This document shows, one piece after another, positions 9,305-18,347 of a DNA stretch of 64,000 nucleotides (the first letter of the stretch is position 1; each line of letters begins with the position of its first letter). The DNA lies in NCBI RefSeq assembly GCF_001584615.1, contig NZ_LQQC01000012.1:124001-188000 (forward strand), given 5' to 3'. The DNA comes from Brevibacterium ravenspurgense (GTDB lineage Bacteria > Actinomycetota > Actinomycetes > Actinomycetales > Brevibacteriaceae). Made by a program: the position numbers and the translations under genes. The notes below the pieces were generated by a model. That model worked only from the letters and a program-made list of their open reading frames with translations, searched no databases and was not told where the DNA came from.

Positions 9305-10195
9305 ATGTCGGTGCAGAAAATCGTCCTCTTCTACGTATTCACCCCTCTAGCTGACCCAGAAGCCGTGCGGCTGTGGCAGCACGCGCTCGCCGAAGGATGC
9401 GGGCTCAAGGGGCGCGTCATCATCTCCAAAGACGGCATCAACGCAACACTCGGCGGAGACATCGACGACGTCAAAAAGTACGTGCGCATCACCAAGAGCT
9501 ACGAACCGTTCAAAAAGGCCGACATCAAATGGTCCACCGGTCAGGGCGACGACTTCCCGCGCCTGTCCGTCAAAGTCCGGCCGGAGCTTGTCACCTTCAC
9601 CACACCGGATGAAATCAAGGTCGACGCTGACGGCGTGATCGGCGGGGGAGAGCACCTCAAGCCGGGCGCCCTGCACAAGCTCATCGAAGAACGCGGCGAC
9701 GACGTTGTGTTCTTCGACGGACGCAACGCAATGGAAGCTGAAATCGGGCGCTTCCGCGGTGCAATCGTGCCGGACGTCGAAACCACGCGGGATTTCATCG
9801 ACGAAATCGAATCCGGCAAATACGACGAATACAAAGACCGCCCGGTCGTGACCTACTGCACCGGCGGCATCCGCTGCGAAGTGCTGTCGGTGCTCATGAA
9901 GAACCGAGGCTTCAACGAGGTCTACCAGCTGGACGGCGGGATCGTCCGCTACGGCGAAACCTACGGCAATTCAGGCCTGTGGGACGGTTCGCTGTACGTG
10001 TTCGACAAGCGTATGCACATGGAGTTCGGCTCTGGTGCTGAGTCGCTGGGCTCGTGCCTGGAGTGCGGCAAGCGCACGCCGAAGTTCGTCAACTGCGCCA
10101 ATGAAAGCTGCCGCCAGCAGTTCCTGCGCTGTGAAGACTGCACCCGCGCCGGCCTGCACCCCACGTGCGGCAGCTGCGTGTCAGTCGGCATGTGA
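9305..10195 (+). CDS. trhO: tRNA uridine(34) hydroxylase, rhodanese-fold
   Basis: TrhO (YceA/UPF0176) hydroxylates U34 of certain tRNAs in the wobble-modification pathway, using molecular oxygen. The 296 residues show the order: N-terminal acylphosphatase-like domain ([14 protein letters not shown]), a central rhodanese domain with FFDGRN and the active-site cysteine in YCTGGIRCE near residue 185, and a cysteine-rich C-terminus ([28 protein letters not shown]) that looks metal-binding. The ATG in GGCTATGTC was chosen because the upstream in-frame ATG would add 16 residues without conservation. It is a stand-alone gene, divergent from the thioesterase. Confidence 0.9.
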   Translation: MSVQKIVLFYVFTPLADPEAVRLWQHALAEGCGLKGRVIISKDGINATLGGDIDDVKKYVRITKSYEPFKKADIKWSTGQGDDFPRLSVKVRPELVTFTTPDEIKVDADGVIGGGEHLKPGALHKLIEERGDDVVFFDGRNAMEAEIGRFRGAIVPDVETTRDFIDEIESGKYDEYKDRPVVTYCTGGIRCEVLSVLMKNRGFNEVYQLDGGIVRYGETYGNSGLWDGSLYVFDKRMHMEFGSGAESLGSCLECGKRTPKFVNCANESCRQQFLRCEDCTRAGLHPTCGSCVSVGM

Positions 10196-10212
10196 GGGTG
10201 CGGCTGCAGGGG

Positions 10213-10289
10213 GCCTGCCGGGCGGCCGCTGAGCCTGCCGTGCGGCGGCTGGGCCTGCCGTGCAGCCGCTGAGCCTACCGGGCAGGCGG
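10213..10289. repeat. 20-bp GC-rich tandem repeat (nearly 4 copies)
   Basis: Back-to-back units of GCCTGCCGKGCRGCSGCTGR fill the gap between the converging trhO and acyl-CoA synthetase genes. Units are self-complementary in part (GCCTGCC/GGCAGG, GCGGCCGC), so folded RNA here may stop transcription from both sides. Confidence 0.8.
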
Positions 10290-10298
10290 CGCCTCGCT

Positions 10299-11918
10299 TC
10301 ACCCCTCCCGCAGCTGAACTTTGCTGATCTTGCCCGTTGAAGTTTTGGGCAGTTCGGCCACGTAGCGGTACTCGCGCGGAACCTTGAACCCGGCAAGGCG
10401 AGCTCGCACGTGTGCCGTGAGCACCTCGTCTTCAAGTTCAGCCCCGTCGCGGGTGACGACGTAGGCCCGCGGGCGCTCGCCCCACTTGGGGTCGGGCACT
10501 CCGATGACTGCGGCTTCGGCTACCAGCGGGTGCGAGCCGATGGCGTGCTCAACTTCGATGGTCGAGATGTTCTCGCCTCCGGAGATGATGATGTCCTTTG
10601 CGCGGTCCTTCAGTTCGACGTAGCCGTCAGGGTGCATAACACCGAGGTCCCCGGTGTGCAGCCAGCCGCCGGCAAAGGCCTTTGCGGTGGCTTCGGGGTT
10701 GCGGTAGTAGCCGGCCATGACGGTGTTGCCTCGCACCACGACTTCGCCGATTGAGACACCGTCGGCGGGCACATCGACCAGAAGCCCGTCGCTGTCTGGT
10801 TCGCGCTCGACAACGCGCAGTTCGCTCGAGCCGATCTGTCCCACACCCTGCCGTGCCAGCAGCGCGGCACGGGTATCGGCCGGGAGGTTCTTCCATTCCT
10901 CCTGTTCGTAGGCGATCGTGTAGGGGCCTGCGGTTTCGGTCATGCCGAAGGAGTGGGTGACGGAGAATCCGAGTGCTTCGACATCGGCCAGAGTGCGAGG
11001 ATCCAGCGGTGCACCGCCGCATGTGACCCGCAGCGTGTAGTTCAGCGGGTGTGCCTGCTCGGCATCGCGGATGGTCCGCACGACGGTCGGTGCGCCGTTG
11101 AAGTGTGTGACTCGGTGGCGGTCGATGAGTTCCCAGATCTTGGGCCCGCGCACTGCGCGCAGGCACACCTGGGTGCTGCCGGCGGCCGTGAGCGCCCATA
11201 CTCCGCACCAGCCGTTGCAGTGGAAGATCGGCAGGGTCCACAGGTAGACGCTGTCGGTGTCGAAGTGGGAGTGCAGCACCTGGTTGATCGCGTTTGTGTA
11301 CGCCTGACGGTGGGTGACGACGACACCCTTGGGATTGCCCGTTGTGCCGGAGCTGTAGTTGATCCCCAGCGGGTCGAGTTCGCTGTGGGGAGCCCACCGG
11401 AACTCACGAGGTGCCTGCCCGGTCGGGTCTGCCCACGGCTGCTGGGTCTGGGTCAGGAGGTCTGCGAGGTCGGTGAAGCCTTCGGGCAGATGTGCGGAGG
11501 GGTCTGCAGTGCGGTCGACGGCGATGGTCGCCACGGTGGTGAGTCCGCTGATGAGCGGTTGGACAACCGGGATGTATTCGGCGTCGATGACGAAGACCCG
11601 CGCACCGGAGTGTTCGAGGATGAACCGGATTTCTGCGCTGGTCAGGCGGATATTCAGCGGTACGAGGACGGCACCTGCCAGCGGCACCGAGAACTGCGCG
11701 AGCGCCATTTCGAGGGTGTTCGGCGCCATGTAGGCCACCCGGTCGCCCGGACGGATGCCGAGGTCGGCGAGCAGCTGGGCTCGGTGCTGCGCATCTGCGG
11801 CGAGCTCGGCGAAAGTGCGCGTAGTTTCGCCGTCGATGACGGCTGTGCGGTTGGGGTAGACGCGGGCGCTGCGCTCAAGGAAGCTCAGCGGCGAAAGAGG
11901 TGTGTGCAGTCCAGTCAT
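10299..11918 (-). CDS. AMP-dependent acyl-CoA synthetase
   Basis: An ANL-superfamily ligase of 539 residues that activates a carboxylic acid as acyl-AMP and passes it to CoA. Core motifs are clear: phosphate-binding YSSGTTGNPKG near residue 188, FGMTETAG (A5), GELV-type region VGEVVVRGN, the hinge TGDLGV near 423, and the C-terminal lysine in TSTGKISK. Closest by layout are medium- or aryl-chain ligases of the FadK/CaiC kind; the substrate is not readable. No other beta-oxidation genes are adjacent. A strong hairpin just upstream separates it from the betaine-binding gene, so it has its own promoter. Confidence 0.88.
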   Translation of the reverse strand: MTGLHTPLSPLSFLERSARVYPNRTAVIDGETTRTFAELAADAQHRAQLLADLGIRPGDRVAYMAPNTLEMALAQFSVPLAGAVLVPLNIRLTSAEIRFILEHSGARVFVIDAEYIPVVQPLISGLTTVATIAVDRTADPSAHLPEGFTDLADLLTQTQQPWADPTGQAPREFRWAPHSELDPLGINYSSGTTGNPKGVVVTHRQAYTNAINQVLHSHFDTDSVYLWTLPIFHCNGWCGVWALTAAGSTQVCLRAVRGPKIWELIDRHRVTHFNGAPTVVRTIRDAEQAHPLNYTLRVTCGGAPLDPRTLADVEALGFSVTHSFGMTETAGPYTIAYEQEEWKNLPADTRAALLARQGVGQIGSSELRVVEREPDSDGLLVDVPADGVSIGEVVVRGNTVMAGYYRNPEATAKAFAGGWLHTGDLGVMHPDGYVELKDRAKDIIISGGENISTIEVEHAIGSHPLVAEAAVIGVPDPKWGERPRAYVVTRDGAELEDEVLTAHVRARLAGFKVPREYRYVAELPKTSTGKISKVQLREG

Positions 11919-11971
11919 AGCTGCGACGCTTCCAGAGCTGAGCTTCCTCGACGGCTTTAGAGGTCACACTG

Positions 11972-12016
11972 CTTCACGGCCCGTCATACATGACGTAAGT
12001 ATGACGGGCCGTGAAG
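11972..12016 (-). terminator. Terminator of the betaine-binding gene
   Basis: A perfect 18-bp stem (CTTCACGGCCCGTCATAC and complement) with a 9-nt loop, 25 bp past the stop of the upstream minus-strand gene. Confidence 0.85.
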
Positions 12017-12041
12017 TGAAAATGACGTTGTGAGTCGGGGA

Positions 12042-13025
12042 TCAGCTGTCAGTGCTGAGGTCGCCGCTCTGCCATTCGTCGAAGAAGTCCTGGTTGTCCT
12101 GAGCCCACTCGTCGACTGCCTTCTGAGGTTCCTTGCCGTCGTAGTCCTTGGCCATGACCTTCTCCAGGCTCTGAAGGCGCTCCGGAGTCAGCGCCAGGTT
12201 CTTCAGAGCCTGTGCGGCCTGCGGATGCTCGTCCGTAAAGCCAACACGTGAGAATGAGTAGAGGAAGTCGGGCTCACCGAAAGCGCCGAGGTCATCTTCG
12301 AGGTCGCGGATCTTGAATTCGTCATACGCCCAGTGCGGGTGCCACAGGGTGACGGCGATGTTGTCACCGCTGCTTTCGGCCTTGCTCAGAGCTGCCAGCA
12401 TGGCCGGGGTCGAAGATGAAATGAGGTTGAAGTCATCCAGACCGTATTCCGGGATGACGTCGTTTTCCGTCGCATCCATGAGGCCTGAACCCTTTTCGAT
12501 GCCGACAATTTCGCCGCCGAAATCGTCCTTGTGGTCCTTCAGTTCACTCAGTTTGGTGATGGGAGCGTCTTCATTGACAGCAATGACGTTCTGCGCCTCG
12601 TCGTACCAGCAGCCCTGCTCTTCGAGCTTGTTCTGGTACTTTTCGATGTACTTTGCGTGGGTTACCGGCAGCATTGACGATGACATCCAGTCGACATCGC
12701 CGTTTGCGGTGGCGACGAAACCCGGAGCCAGGTCAAACATTTTGACTTCGACCGAGTAGTCGTAGTTGTTCTCCAAGAGGTACTTGGCGAGGTGCGCTGT
12801 GGCGATGGTTTCATCCCAGCCGTTGAACGCGGCGACAGTCACGGACTTGTCTTCGTCTTCTGCGGTTTCAACTTCGTCGAGTGGCTGTGAATCGCCTGCT
12901 GGTGTGCATTCACCCCAATCGCGGTCCTTGTTCGCGTCGGTGGTTCCCGCACTTTCTGTGCTGCAGCCGGTGAACAGCATGACAGCGGAAACGCTGAGTG
13001 CGGTGAGTAGGCGTGCAGTTTTCAC
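12042..13025 (-). CDS. Glycine betaine/choline ABC transporter substrate-binding lipoprotein
   Basis: The 327-residue product has a lipoprotein signal peptide: basic start, hydrophobic run, lipobox LFTGC with the lipidated cysteine at about residue 21. The mature part follows the OpuAC fold (VTVAAFNGWDETIATAHLAK; ALWHPHWAYDEF-like segment with several tryptophans that would form the aromatic cage for a quaternary amine). It would bind betaine or a related osmolyte outside the membrane for an ABC importer. No permease or ATPase gene lies beside it, so it is an orphan binding protein that must work with a transporter coded elsewhere. Two cysteines in the mature protein may pair. Confidence 0.85.
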   Translation of the reverse strand: MKTARLLTALSVSAVMLFTGCSTESAGTTDANKDRDWGECTPAGDSQPLDEVETAEDEDKSVTVAAFNGWDETIATAHLAKYLLENNYDYSVEVKMFDLAPGFVATANGDVDWMSSSMLPVTHAKYIEKYQNKLEEQGCWYDEAQNVIAVNEDAPITKLSELKDHKDDFGGEIVGIEKGSGLMDATENDVIPEYGLDDFNLISSSTPAMLAALSKAESSGDNIAVTLWHPHWAYDEFKIRDLEDDLGAFGEPDFLYSFSRVGFTDEHPQAAQALKNLALTPERLQSLEKVMAKDYDGKEPQKAVDEWAQDNQDFFDEWQSGDLSTDS

Positions 13026-13084
13026 GATGCTCCTTCGATAGCGGTTGTCATCGTTTTCACAGTAACAAGCGCTGCGAGTCCGCC

Positions 13085-15175
13085 TCAGCCGAGTTCCTCT
13101 GCCGTCTGGGTTTCTTCGTCCAGCACGTGGTGGCGAAGGAAGTCGATGAACGTGCGGTACCAGACCTCCGCATTTCCGCGGCCCAGAATCCAGTGGCCCT
13201 CATCGGGGAAGTAGAGGAAGCGGTGCTGCGTCAGCCCGTCCGGCCCAGCCGGGGTCTTCGATTTGCGCAACAGGTCAAACCACAGCTCCTGCCCCTGGCC
13301 GATCGGCACCCGGTAGTCCTTATCGCCGTGGATGACAAGCATCGGGATCTCGATGTCGGCAGCGTACAGATGCGGTGAGTACTCCTTCGACTGACCGGCC
13401 ATCGCATCGTTCCACGAAGAATTGTCGGTTGTCCGGCCCATGGATTCGGTGTTCCACAGGGAAGCGTGAGTGACAGCGCACTTAAAGCGCGCACCCGTGT
13501 GCCCGGCCACCCAGTTGGTCATGTAGCCGCCGTAGGATCCACCGGCAAAGGCTGTGCGCTCAGAGTCGATGTCGGTACGCTCTTCCGCTGCGTCGGTCAA
13601 AGCCATGATGTCGGTGAATGGTGTGCCGCCCAGCTGCTGTTGACCGCGGGCAATCATGTACTGTCCGTAACCGGTGGAAATCGCGGGGTCCGGCAGGAGC
13701 ACCGCAAAGCCGGCAGCCACAAACGGTGCGGGGTTCCACCTGTAGGTCCACGCATTCCACGAACCCCACGGGCCACCGTGTGCAAACACAACGAGCGGGT
13801 GCGGGCCATCGACGTCCGGCAGTGACAGCCAGGCGCGAATCTCGGTGCCGTCCTCAGCAGTCGCCGTGACCTCATCAAGCCGACCTGGCACCTCGACAGC
13901 CCCGGTCGGATTGGCAAGCTCAGTCACCTCGCCGCTGGCGGGGTCGATTGCAACCGGCTGCGGTGGAGTGTCAATGGAGGAGCGCAGGGCAACCACGCGG
14001 CCGTCGTGCACGGCGACTGCGGAAAACACGTACTTCTGTTCGGGCCCACCGGCCAGCCTGCGCGGAGCGGCATCGTTGAGCCCGCCAATCCACACGGAAC
14101 CGCGGCCGTGGTCATCGGAGGCCGCCACAAGTGTGCTGTCATCAAGCCACACAGCGTCGAACCACTGGTCGAACTCCGGCCACAGGGGCTGCTCGCCGCT
14201 CAAACCGCCGTCACCGTCGATCGTGTGCACGTGGGGACGCGGGTGGAGGTCCTGGTCCGGCATCCACTCATCGACGTGTTCAATGACCACGCGCGCGTCA
14301 TCCGGGCTGAGAGCGCCCAGCCAGCGTGAATCCGTTGGCTGCGATGTCAGCAGCTGCTGGGGCGCCTGCTTGCCCGTGAGATCGACCCGGTGGATGCTCA
14401 CCTGGTCGATGTGGTCCATGAGTGTGCGTCGCACCGACACGAGCGCCCACGTGCCGTCAGCGGATGCTTCCCAGCCGACCAGCGAGCCTTCCGGCATCTG
14501 CGGGTAGGTGAACTCCAGCAGCGGCGGGAGGTCGTCGCCGTCGCGCTTGTGGGCAAAGTCGTCCGAGGTGGAGCTCAGCTGGCTCAGATCCTGCGGCAGC
14601 TGTGCCACCGCCAGGCGATTGACGTGCGGCCCGAGGTCGGCATCCCACCGGCGGGTGGGGAACTCGGTGTGCAGAATGCCGGATACTTTCGCGTCTGAGC
14701 GCTTCTTGACAAGCTCAGCGTGTTCTTCTTCGCTGTTCGCCTGAGAATGCACCGCCAGCTGTGCCACGAGCACACCGGGTCGAAGAGTGAGGCCGCCGAA
14801 ACCGCCGGGGCGTGTGGCAATGCGGCGTGCTTCACCGCGTGCCGGCAGCAGGAACAGGGCGGCGTCCTCAGCTTCGTCGCCGTCGTCGCCGGCACGTTTG
14901 GCGGTGAAGAAGACGGAGCCGTCTTCGGCGATCGCGGTCGCGCCGATCGAGGCTGCTCCGCGGGTCAAACGTCGCGGCGACGGGTAGTCGGTGTTCGCGT
15001 CAGCGGCGAGTTCAACCAGGTGTGTGGCGTAGGACTGGCCGTTTCCGTCCAGCGACTGCACCGAGGCCAACAGCGGGCCGCCGTCGCGGCGGCAGGTCAG
15101 CTCTCCGGTGCGCGGCGCATCGAGAAGTGACGTGAGGGTGGAGACGTATGCGGGGGAGTGAGCTTCTTCGGTCAT
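13085..15175 (-). CDS. S9 family (prolyl oligopeptidase-type) serine peptidase
   Basis: A 696-residue two-domain peptidase: an N-terminal beta-propeller that sorts out large substrates and a C-terminal alpha/beta-hydrolase. The nucleophile is in GGSYGGYMTNW near residue 547, the acid in HGDKDYRVP, and the histidine in DEGHWI close to the C-terminus. HGGPWGSW forms the oxyanion region. This pattern is that of acylaminoacyl-peptidase/dipeptidyl-peptidase IV relatives. No signal peptide is seen, so it acts in the cytoplasm on short peptides. It precedes the betaine-binding gene by about 60 bp in the same direction; a functional link is not evident. Confidence 0.88.
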   Translation of the reverse strand: MTEEAHSPAYVSTLTSLLDAPRTGELTCRRDGGPLLASVQSLDGNGQSYATHLVELAADANTDYPSPRRLTRGAASIGATAIAEDGSVFFTAKRAGDDGDEAEDAALFLLPARGEARRIATRPGGFGGLTLRPGVLVAQLAVHSQANSEEEHAELVKKRSDAKVSGILHTEFPTRRWDADLGPHVNRLAVAQLPQDLSQLSSTSDDFAHKRDGDDLPPLLEFTYPQMPEGSLVGWEASADGTWALVSVRRTLMDHIDQVSIHRVDLTGKQAPQQLLTSQPTDSRWLGALSPDDARVVIEHVDEWMPDQDLHPRPHVHTIDGDGGLSGEQPLWPEFDQWFDAVWLDDSTLVAASDDHGRGSVWIGGLNDAAPRRLAGGPEQKYVFSAVAVHDGRVVALRSSIDTPPQPVAIDPASGEVTELANPTGAVEVPGRLDEVTATAEDGTEIRAWLSLPDVDGPHPLVVFAHGGPWGSWNAWTYRWNPAPFVAAGFAVLLPDPAISTGYGQYMIARGQQQLGGTPFTDIMALTDAAEERTDIDSERTAFAGGSYGGYMTNWVAGHTGARFKCAVTHASLWNTESMGRTTDNSSWNDAMAGQSKEYSPHLYAADIEIPMLVIHGDKDYRVPIGQGQELWFDLLRKSKTPAGPDGLTQHRFLYFPDEGHWILGRGNAEVWYRTFIDFLRHHVLDEETQTAEELG

Positions 15176-15287
15176 GCCGAAATCGTACTCCCCGGAGTGA
15201 CGCGGAACACATAGGGGTCCGCGTATAGAAAACCTCAGCTCAGCAGAGCAGCAATAGCGGCAGCGACCGCACAGGCCGCCACCCGCG

Positions 15288-16316
15288 TCATCGGCCGAAG
15301 AGTCTTCCGAAGAATCCCTTTTTCTTCTTCTTGGGCTGTTCCTCGACAGGGGTCTGCTCCGGTGCCTGCTGCTGGGCAGCCGGCTTGTCTTCTGCCGGTT
15401 CCCGAGGTGCCTCCGCCTTTTCGTCGGCAGGAGCCTTTTCGGTTTCTTCGGCTGCTGCGGCAGGCTTTTCTGCTGCAGGGCGTTCAGGCGTCGGCTCGTC
15501 GACTTCGCCGGCGCCCGTGTAGTGCTCGCCGAGGGCGGGCTCGGGCTTGTCTTCGGCAGTCTGTGCGGCGACGCTGAAGTCGACTTCGATCGGCACGGAC
15601 TGCGGCGTGACCGGCTGTGCGGCAGCGAACTGTTCCTGCGCTTCGCCTTCCAGAGGTGCGTGCACCTGGCAGTTGGTCAGGCGGGACTGTTCGTCGAAGT
15701 CGGTGTCAGCCGAACCGTCGGCCAGCAGAATCCGCAGGCTGGACCCTTCTAGGGGAGCGGTTGCGAAGCCGCGCAGCGCCGCGTAGTCCAGAAGCGCCTG
15801 CCTGTGGTCCGTGATGCCTCCGGACTTCACCCCGGCGGCCAGTGCTTTGACGACGGAGCGGATGGTCGGCTCGATTTCGCTGAAGCCCTGCACGTCCAGC
15901 AGGGTCCAGACGGTCATCGTGCCGGTCTTCAGCGGGTAGTGCACCCAGTGGCCGGTGATCCGCTTGGCGGCAATCACCAGGCTGAGAGCGTCGTCGTCAC
16001 CGGCTTTGAACTCATCGAGCGTGAGGTTATTGATGCCCTCGCGCTGACCGTAGTCACGTACGGCTTTCGCGAGCTCAACAACGGGGCCGGAAAAATCGCT
16101 GAGCTCTGACCACGCCCACCGCCAGGTTCCGGAAACGGTGTCGGTGGAGCCCAGAAGGTGAACGTCGGCGTGCAGCTGGTCGCCGAACACAATGTGTCCG
16201 CGCTGCAGGTCGACTTCCCATTCGCCGTTGGTCTGCGCCAGCAGCGCTTCAAAGGTCCTCTGGGCCTCGATCGATCCGAAAGCGGCCTGCTGCAGCAGGG
16301 TGGTCAGTTCGCTCAT
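15288..16316 (-). CDS. DUF6882 domain protein with acidic low-complexity tail
   Basis: Residues 1 to about 230 form a globular domain of the DUF6882 type (GTWRWAWSELSDF, VHYPLKTGTMTVWTLLD). From about 240 the chain becomes Pro/Ala/Glu-rich and disordered, and it ends in a strongly basic amphipathic tip, KKKKKGFFGRLFGR, which looks like a membrane- or nucleic-acid-touching tail. The ATG at 16316 is 4 nt after the purQ stop, so it is the last gene of the purine operon; an upstream in-frame ATG would lie inside purQ. The role is unknown. Its place suggests expression with purine genes, but the same domain occurs without them elsewhere, so a purine function is only inference. Confidence 0.65.
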   Translation of the reverse strand: MSELTTLLQQAAFGSIEAQRTFEALLAQTNGEWEVDLQRGHIVFGDQLHADVHLLGSTDTVSGTWRWAWSELSDFSGPVVELAKAVRDYGQREGINNLTLDEFKAGDDDALSLVIAAKRITGHWVHYPLKTGTMTVWTLLDVQGFSEIEPTIRSVVKALAAGVKSGGITDHRQALLDYAALRGFATAPLEGSSLRILLADGSADTDFDEQSRLTNCQVHAPLEGEAQEQFAAAQPVTPQSVPIEVDFSVAAQTAEDKPEPALGEHYTGAGEVDEPTPERPAAEKPAAAAEETEKAPADEKAEAPREPAEDKPAAQQQAPEQTPVEEQPKKKKKGFFGRLFGR

Positions 16317-16320
16317 AAGC

Positions 16321-17103
16321 TCATTTCTCCAGGACGGTCCGCAGCGCCGATGTGAAGAATCCCTGACCGTCGACACCCTGGCGCATGCCGACTGCAGAAT
16401 CCGGGCCGAACCCTGCTTCGACGGCGTGCTCGGGGTGCGGCATGAGTCCTGCGACGTTGCCGCGCTTGTTCGTCACACCGGCGATCAGGTCGATTGAGCC
16501 ATTGGGGTTCGCGCCCACGTAGCGGGCGAGCACCTGGCCGTTGTCTTCGAGTTCCCGAATGGTGTCAGCGGGAGCCTGGAAGGATCCTTCGCCGTTCTTC
16601 AGCGGGATGGTGATCTTTTCGCCGGTTTCGTAGTCACGGGTCCATGCTGTGTCCGCGTTGACGATTTCGAGTTCCTGGTCCTTGCAGATGAACTGCTGGG
16701 CGGAGTTGCGCACGAGCGCACCGGGCAGCAGGCCTGCTTCACACAGAACCTGGAAGCCGTTGCAGATGCCCAGCACCGGCATGCCGTCTTCTGCCGCGGC
16801 GATGACGGAGTCCATGACGGGCGCGAAGCGGGCAATGGCGCCGCAGCGCAGGTAGTCGCCGTAGCTGAATCCACCGGGCAGGATGACGGCGTCGACGTTC
16901 TTGAGGTCTGCATCCGCGTGCCACAGGCTCACGGCCTGCGCACCGGACAGCGTGACGGCACGAGCGGCGTCACGGTCGTCGAGCGTTCCGGGGAACGTGA
17001 CAATGCCGATGCGCACGTTTTCGGCGCCTTCGAGCGTGGTGGTTGAGCGCTGCGCTCCGATGAGCGGGCCGCCGTCGGTGTAGGCGGTGCGGGTGGCGGT
17101 CAC
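16321..17103 (-). CDS. purQ: Phosphoribosylformylglycinamidine synthase subunit I (glutaminase)
   Basis: PurQ releases ammonia from glutamine and passes it to PurL. The class I amidotransferase triad is visible: cysteine in GICNGFQ near residue 114, and the His/Glu pair in PHPEHAVE near the C-terminus. PurQ proper begins at [10 protein letters not shown], but the frame extends 30 residues further upstream to an ATG that overlaps the purS stop as ATGA, so translational coupling argues for the long form. A GTG at 17013 would give the usual length and is the alternative. Which start is used cannot be decided here. Confidence 0.93.
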   Translation of the reverse strand: MTATRTAYTDGGPLIGAQRSTTTLEGAENVRIGIVTFPGTLDDRDAARAVTLSGAQAVSLWHADADLKNVDAVILPGGFSYGDYLRCGAIARFAPVMDSVIAAAEDGMPVLGICNGFQVLCEAGLLPGALVRNSAQQFICKDQELEIVNADTAWTRDYETGEKITIPLKNGEGSFQAPADTIRELEDNGQVLARYVGANPNGSIDLIAGVTNKRGNVAGLMPHPEHAVEAGFGPDSAVGMRQGVDGQGFFTSALRTVLEK

Positions 17104-17357
17104 TTGGCGCCGTCCTCAGCGGGGTAGACGCCGACGACGTCTTCGATAATGGTGTTGGCCAGCAGCGTTTCGGCGGCCTTCTTCACCTGTTCGAGGACTT
17201 CGGGCGTGGGTTCGCCGTCGTGTTCAAGCTCAAAGCGCTTGCCCTGACGGACAGCGAAACCGGAGAATCCCAGACGGTCGAGTCCGGCTCCGATGGCCTT
17301 GCCCTGGGGATCGAGGATTTCGGGTTTCGGCATGACCTCGACGATGTAACGTGCCAC
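17100..17357 (-). CDS. purS: Phosphoribosylformylglycinamidine synthase subunit PurS
   Basis: The 85-residue PurS bridges PurL and PurQ in the three-part FGAM synthase. The family pattern is clear: [17 protein letters not shown] at the start, LGF near residue 30, and [10 protein letters not shown] toward the end. Length is normal. It overlaps purQ by 4 nt and follows purC by 66 nt in the same operon. A good GGAGCGC ribosome site precedes its ATG. Confidence 0.95.
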   Translation of the reverse strand: MARYIVEVMPKPEILDPQGKAIGAGLDRLGFSGFAVRQGKRFELEHDGEPTPEVLEQVKKAAETLLANTIIEDVVGVYPAEDGAK

Positions 17358-17423
17358 CTGCGCTCCTTGGTGTTCTCCGGTGATGACGGCGCCATCATCT
17401 TAGCAACGAACAGGGTCTCCCAA

Positions 17424-18347
17424 TCAGGCGCCGGCTGACTGTGCGGGGAAGGTGTCTCCCGTGATCCTTTCGAAGGCCTCGATGTAGCGTGCCGAGGTCT
17501 TCTCGATGATGTCCTGGGGCAGCTGCGGGGGCTGCTGACCGCTGTTCTTGTCCCAGCCCGAGGCGGGGCTTGTGAGCCAGTCGCGCACGAACTGCTTGTC
17601 AAAGCTCGCCTGCGACTTTCCGGGCTGGTAGGCGTGTGCGTCCCAAAACCGCGAAGAGTCCGGGGTGAGCACCTCGTCGCCCAGCACGATGTCTCCCGCG
17701 GCATTGCGGCCGAACTCGAACTTCGTGTCGGCCAGGATGATGCCGCGCTCGCGGGCGATTTCCTCTGCCCGCGCGTACACCTTGAGCGTGAGCTCCCGCA
17801 GAGCCTCAGCGTCGTCTCTGCCGATCATGTCGGCGGACTTTTCAAACGTGATGTTTTCGTCGTGTTCACCGACTTCGGCCTTTGCGGCGGGCGTGTAGAT
17901 CGGTGCGTCCAGGCGATCGGATTCGCCGAGCCCGTCAGGCAGCTCGACACCGCAGACCGCACCGGTCTCCTTGTAGTCGGCCAGCCCCGAACCGGTCAGG
18001 TAGCCGCGGGCCACGCACTCGATGGGGAACATGGTGAGCGGTTCGCAGATGAGTCCGCGGCCAGCAACCTCAGCGGGCACATCGGCGGTCACCACGTGGT
18101 TGCCGACGATGTCCTTCAGCTGGTCGAACCACCACGTGGACAATCCGGTGAGGACTGCGCCCTTGTGGGGGATCTCGGATTCCAGCACGAAGTCGTACGC
18201 GGAGATTCGGTCGGAGGCGACCATCAGCAGCGACGGGGCGTCCGCAAGCGATTCAGCGCTTTCGGGCACGTAGAGGTCGCGTACCTTGCCGGAGTAGACG
18301 TGCTTCCATCCGGGAACGACGGTGGCCTCAACCTGGTGGCCTGTCAT
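17424..18347 (-). CDS. purC: Phosphoribosylaminoimidazole-succinocarboxamide synthase (SAICAR synthetase)
   Basis: PurC joins CAIR and aspartate using ATP (step 8 of IMP synthesis). The 307 residues show GKVRDLY at the start, the basic and glycine-rich ECVARGYLTGSG, and DTKFEFG in the C-terminal half. Length agrees with the eukaryote/actinobacterial class rather than the shorter E. coli type. Its ATG overlaps the purD stop by 4 nt (ATGA), so the two are coupled. Confidence 0.95.
   Translation of the reverse strand: MTGHQVEATVVPGWKHVYSGKVRDLYVPESAESLADAPSLLMVASDRISAYDFVLESEIPHKGAVLTGLSTWWFDQLKDIVGNHVVTADVPAEVAGRGLICEPLTMFPIECVARGYLTGSGLADYKETGAVCGVELPDGLGESDRLDAPIYTPAAKAEVGEHDENITFEKSADMIGRDDAEALRELTLKVYARAEEIARERGIILADTKFEFGRNAAGDIVLGDEVLTPDSSRFWDAHAYQPGKSQASFDKQFVRDWLTSPASGWDKNSGQQPPQLPQDIIEKTSARYIEAFERITGDTFPAQSAGA

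Noticed and set aside
15176-15287. A small gene in the gap between the DUF6882 and S9 peptidase genes
   Set aside because: No frame with a start signal and coding character was found.
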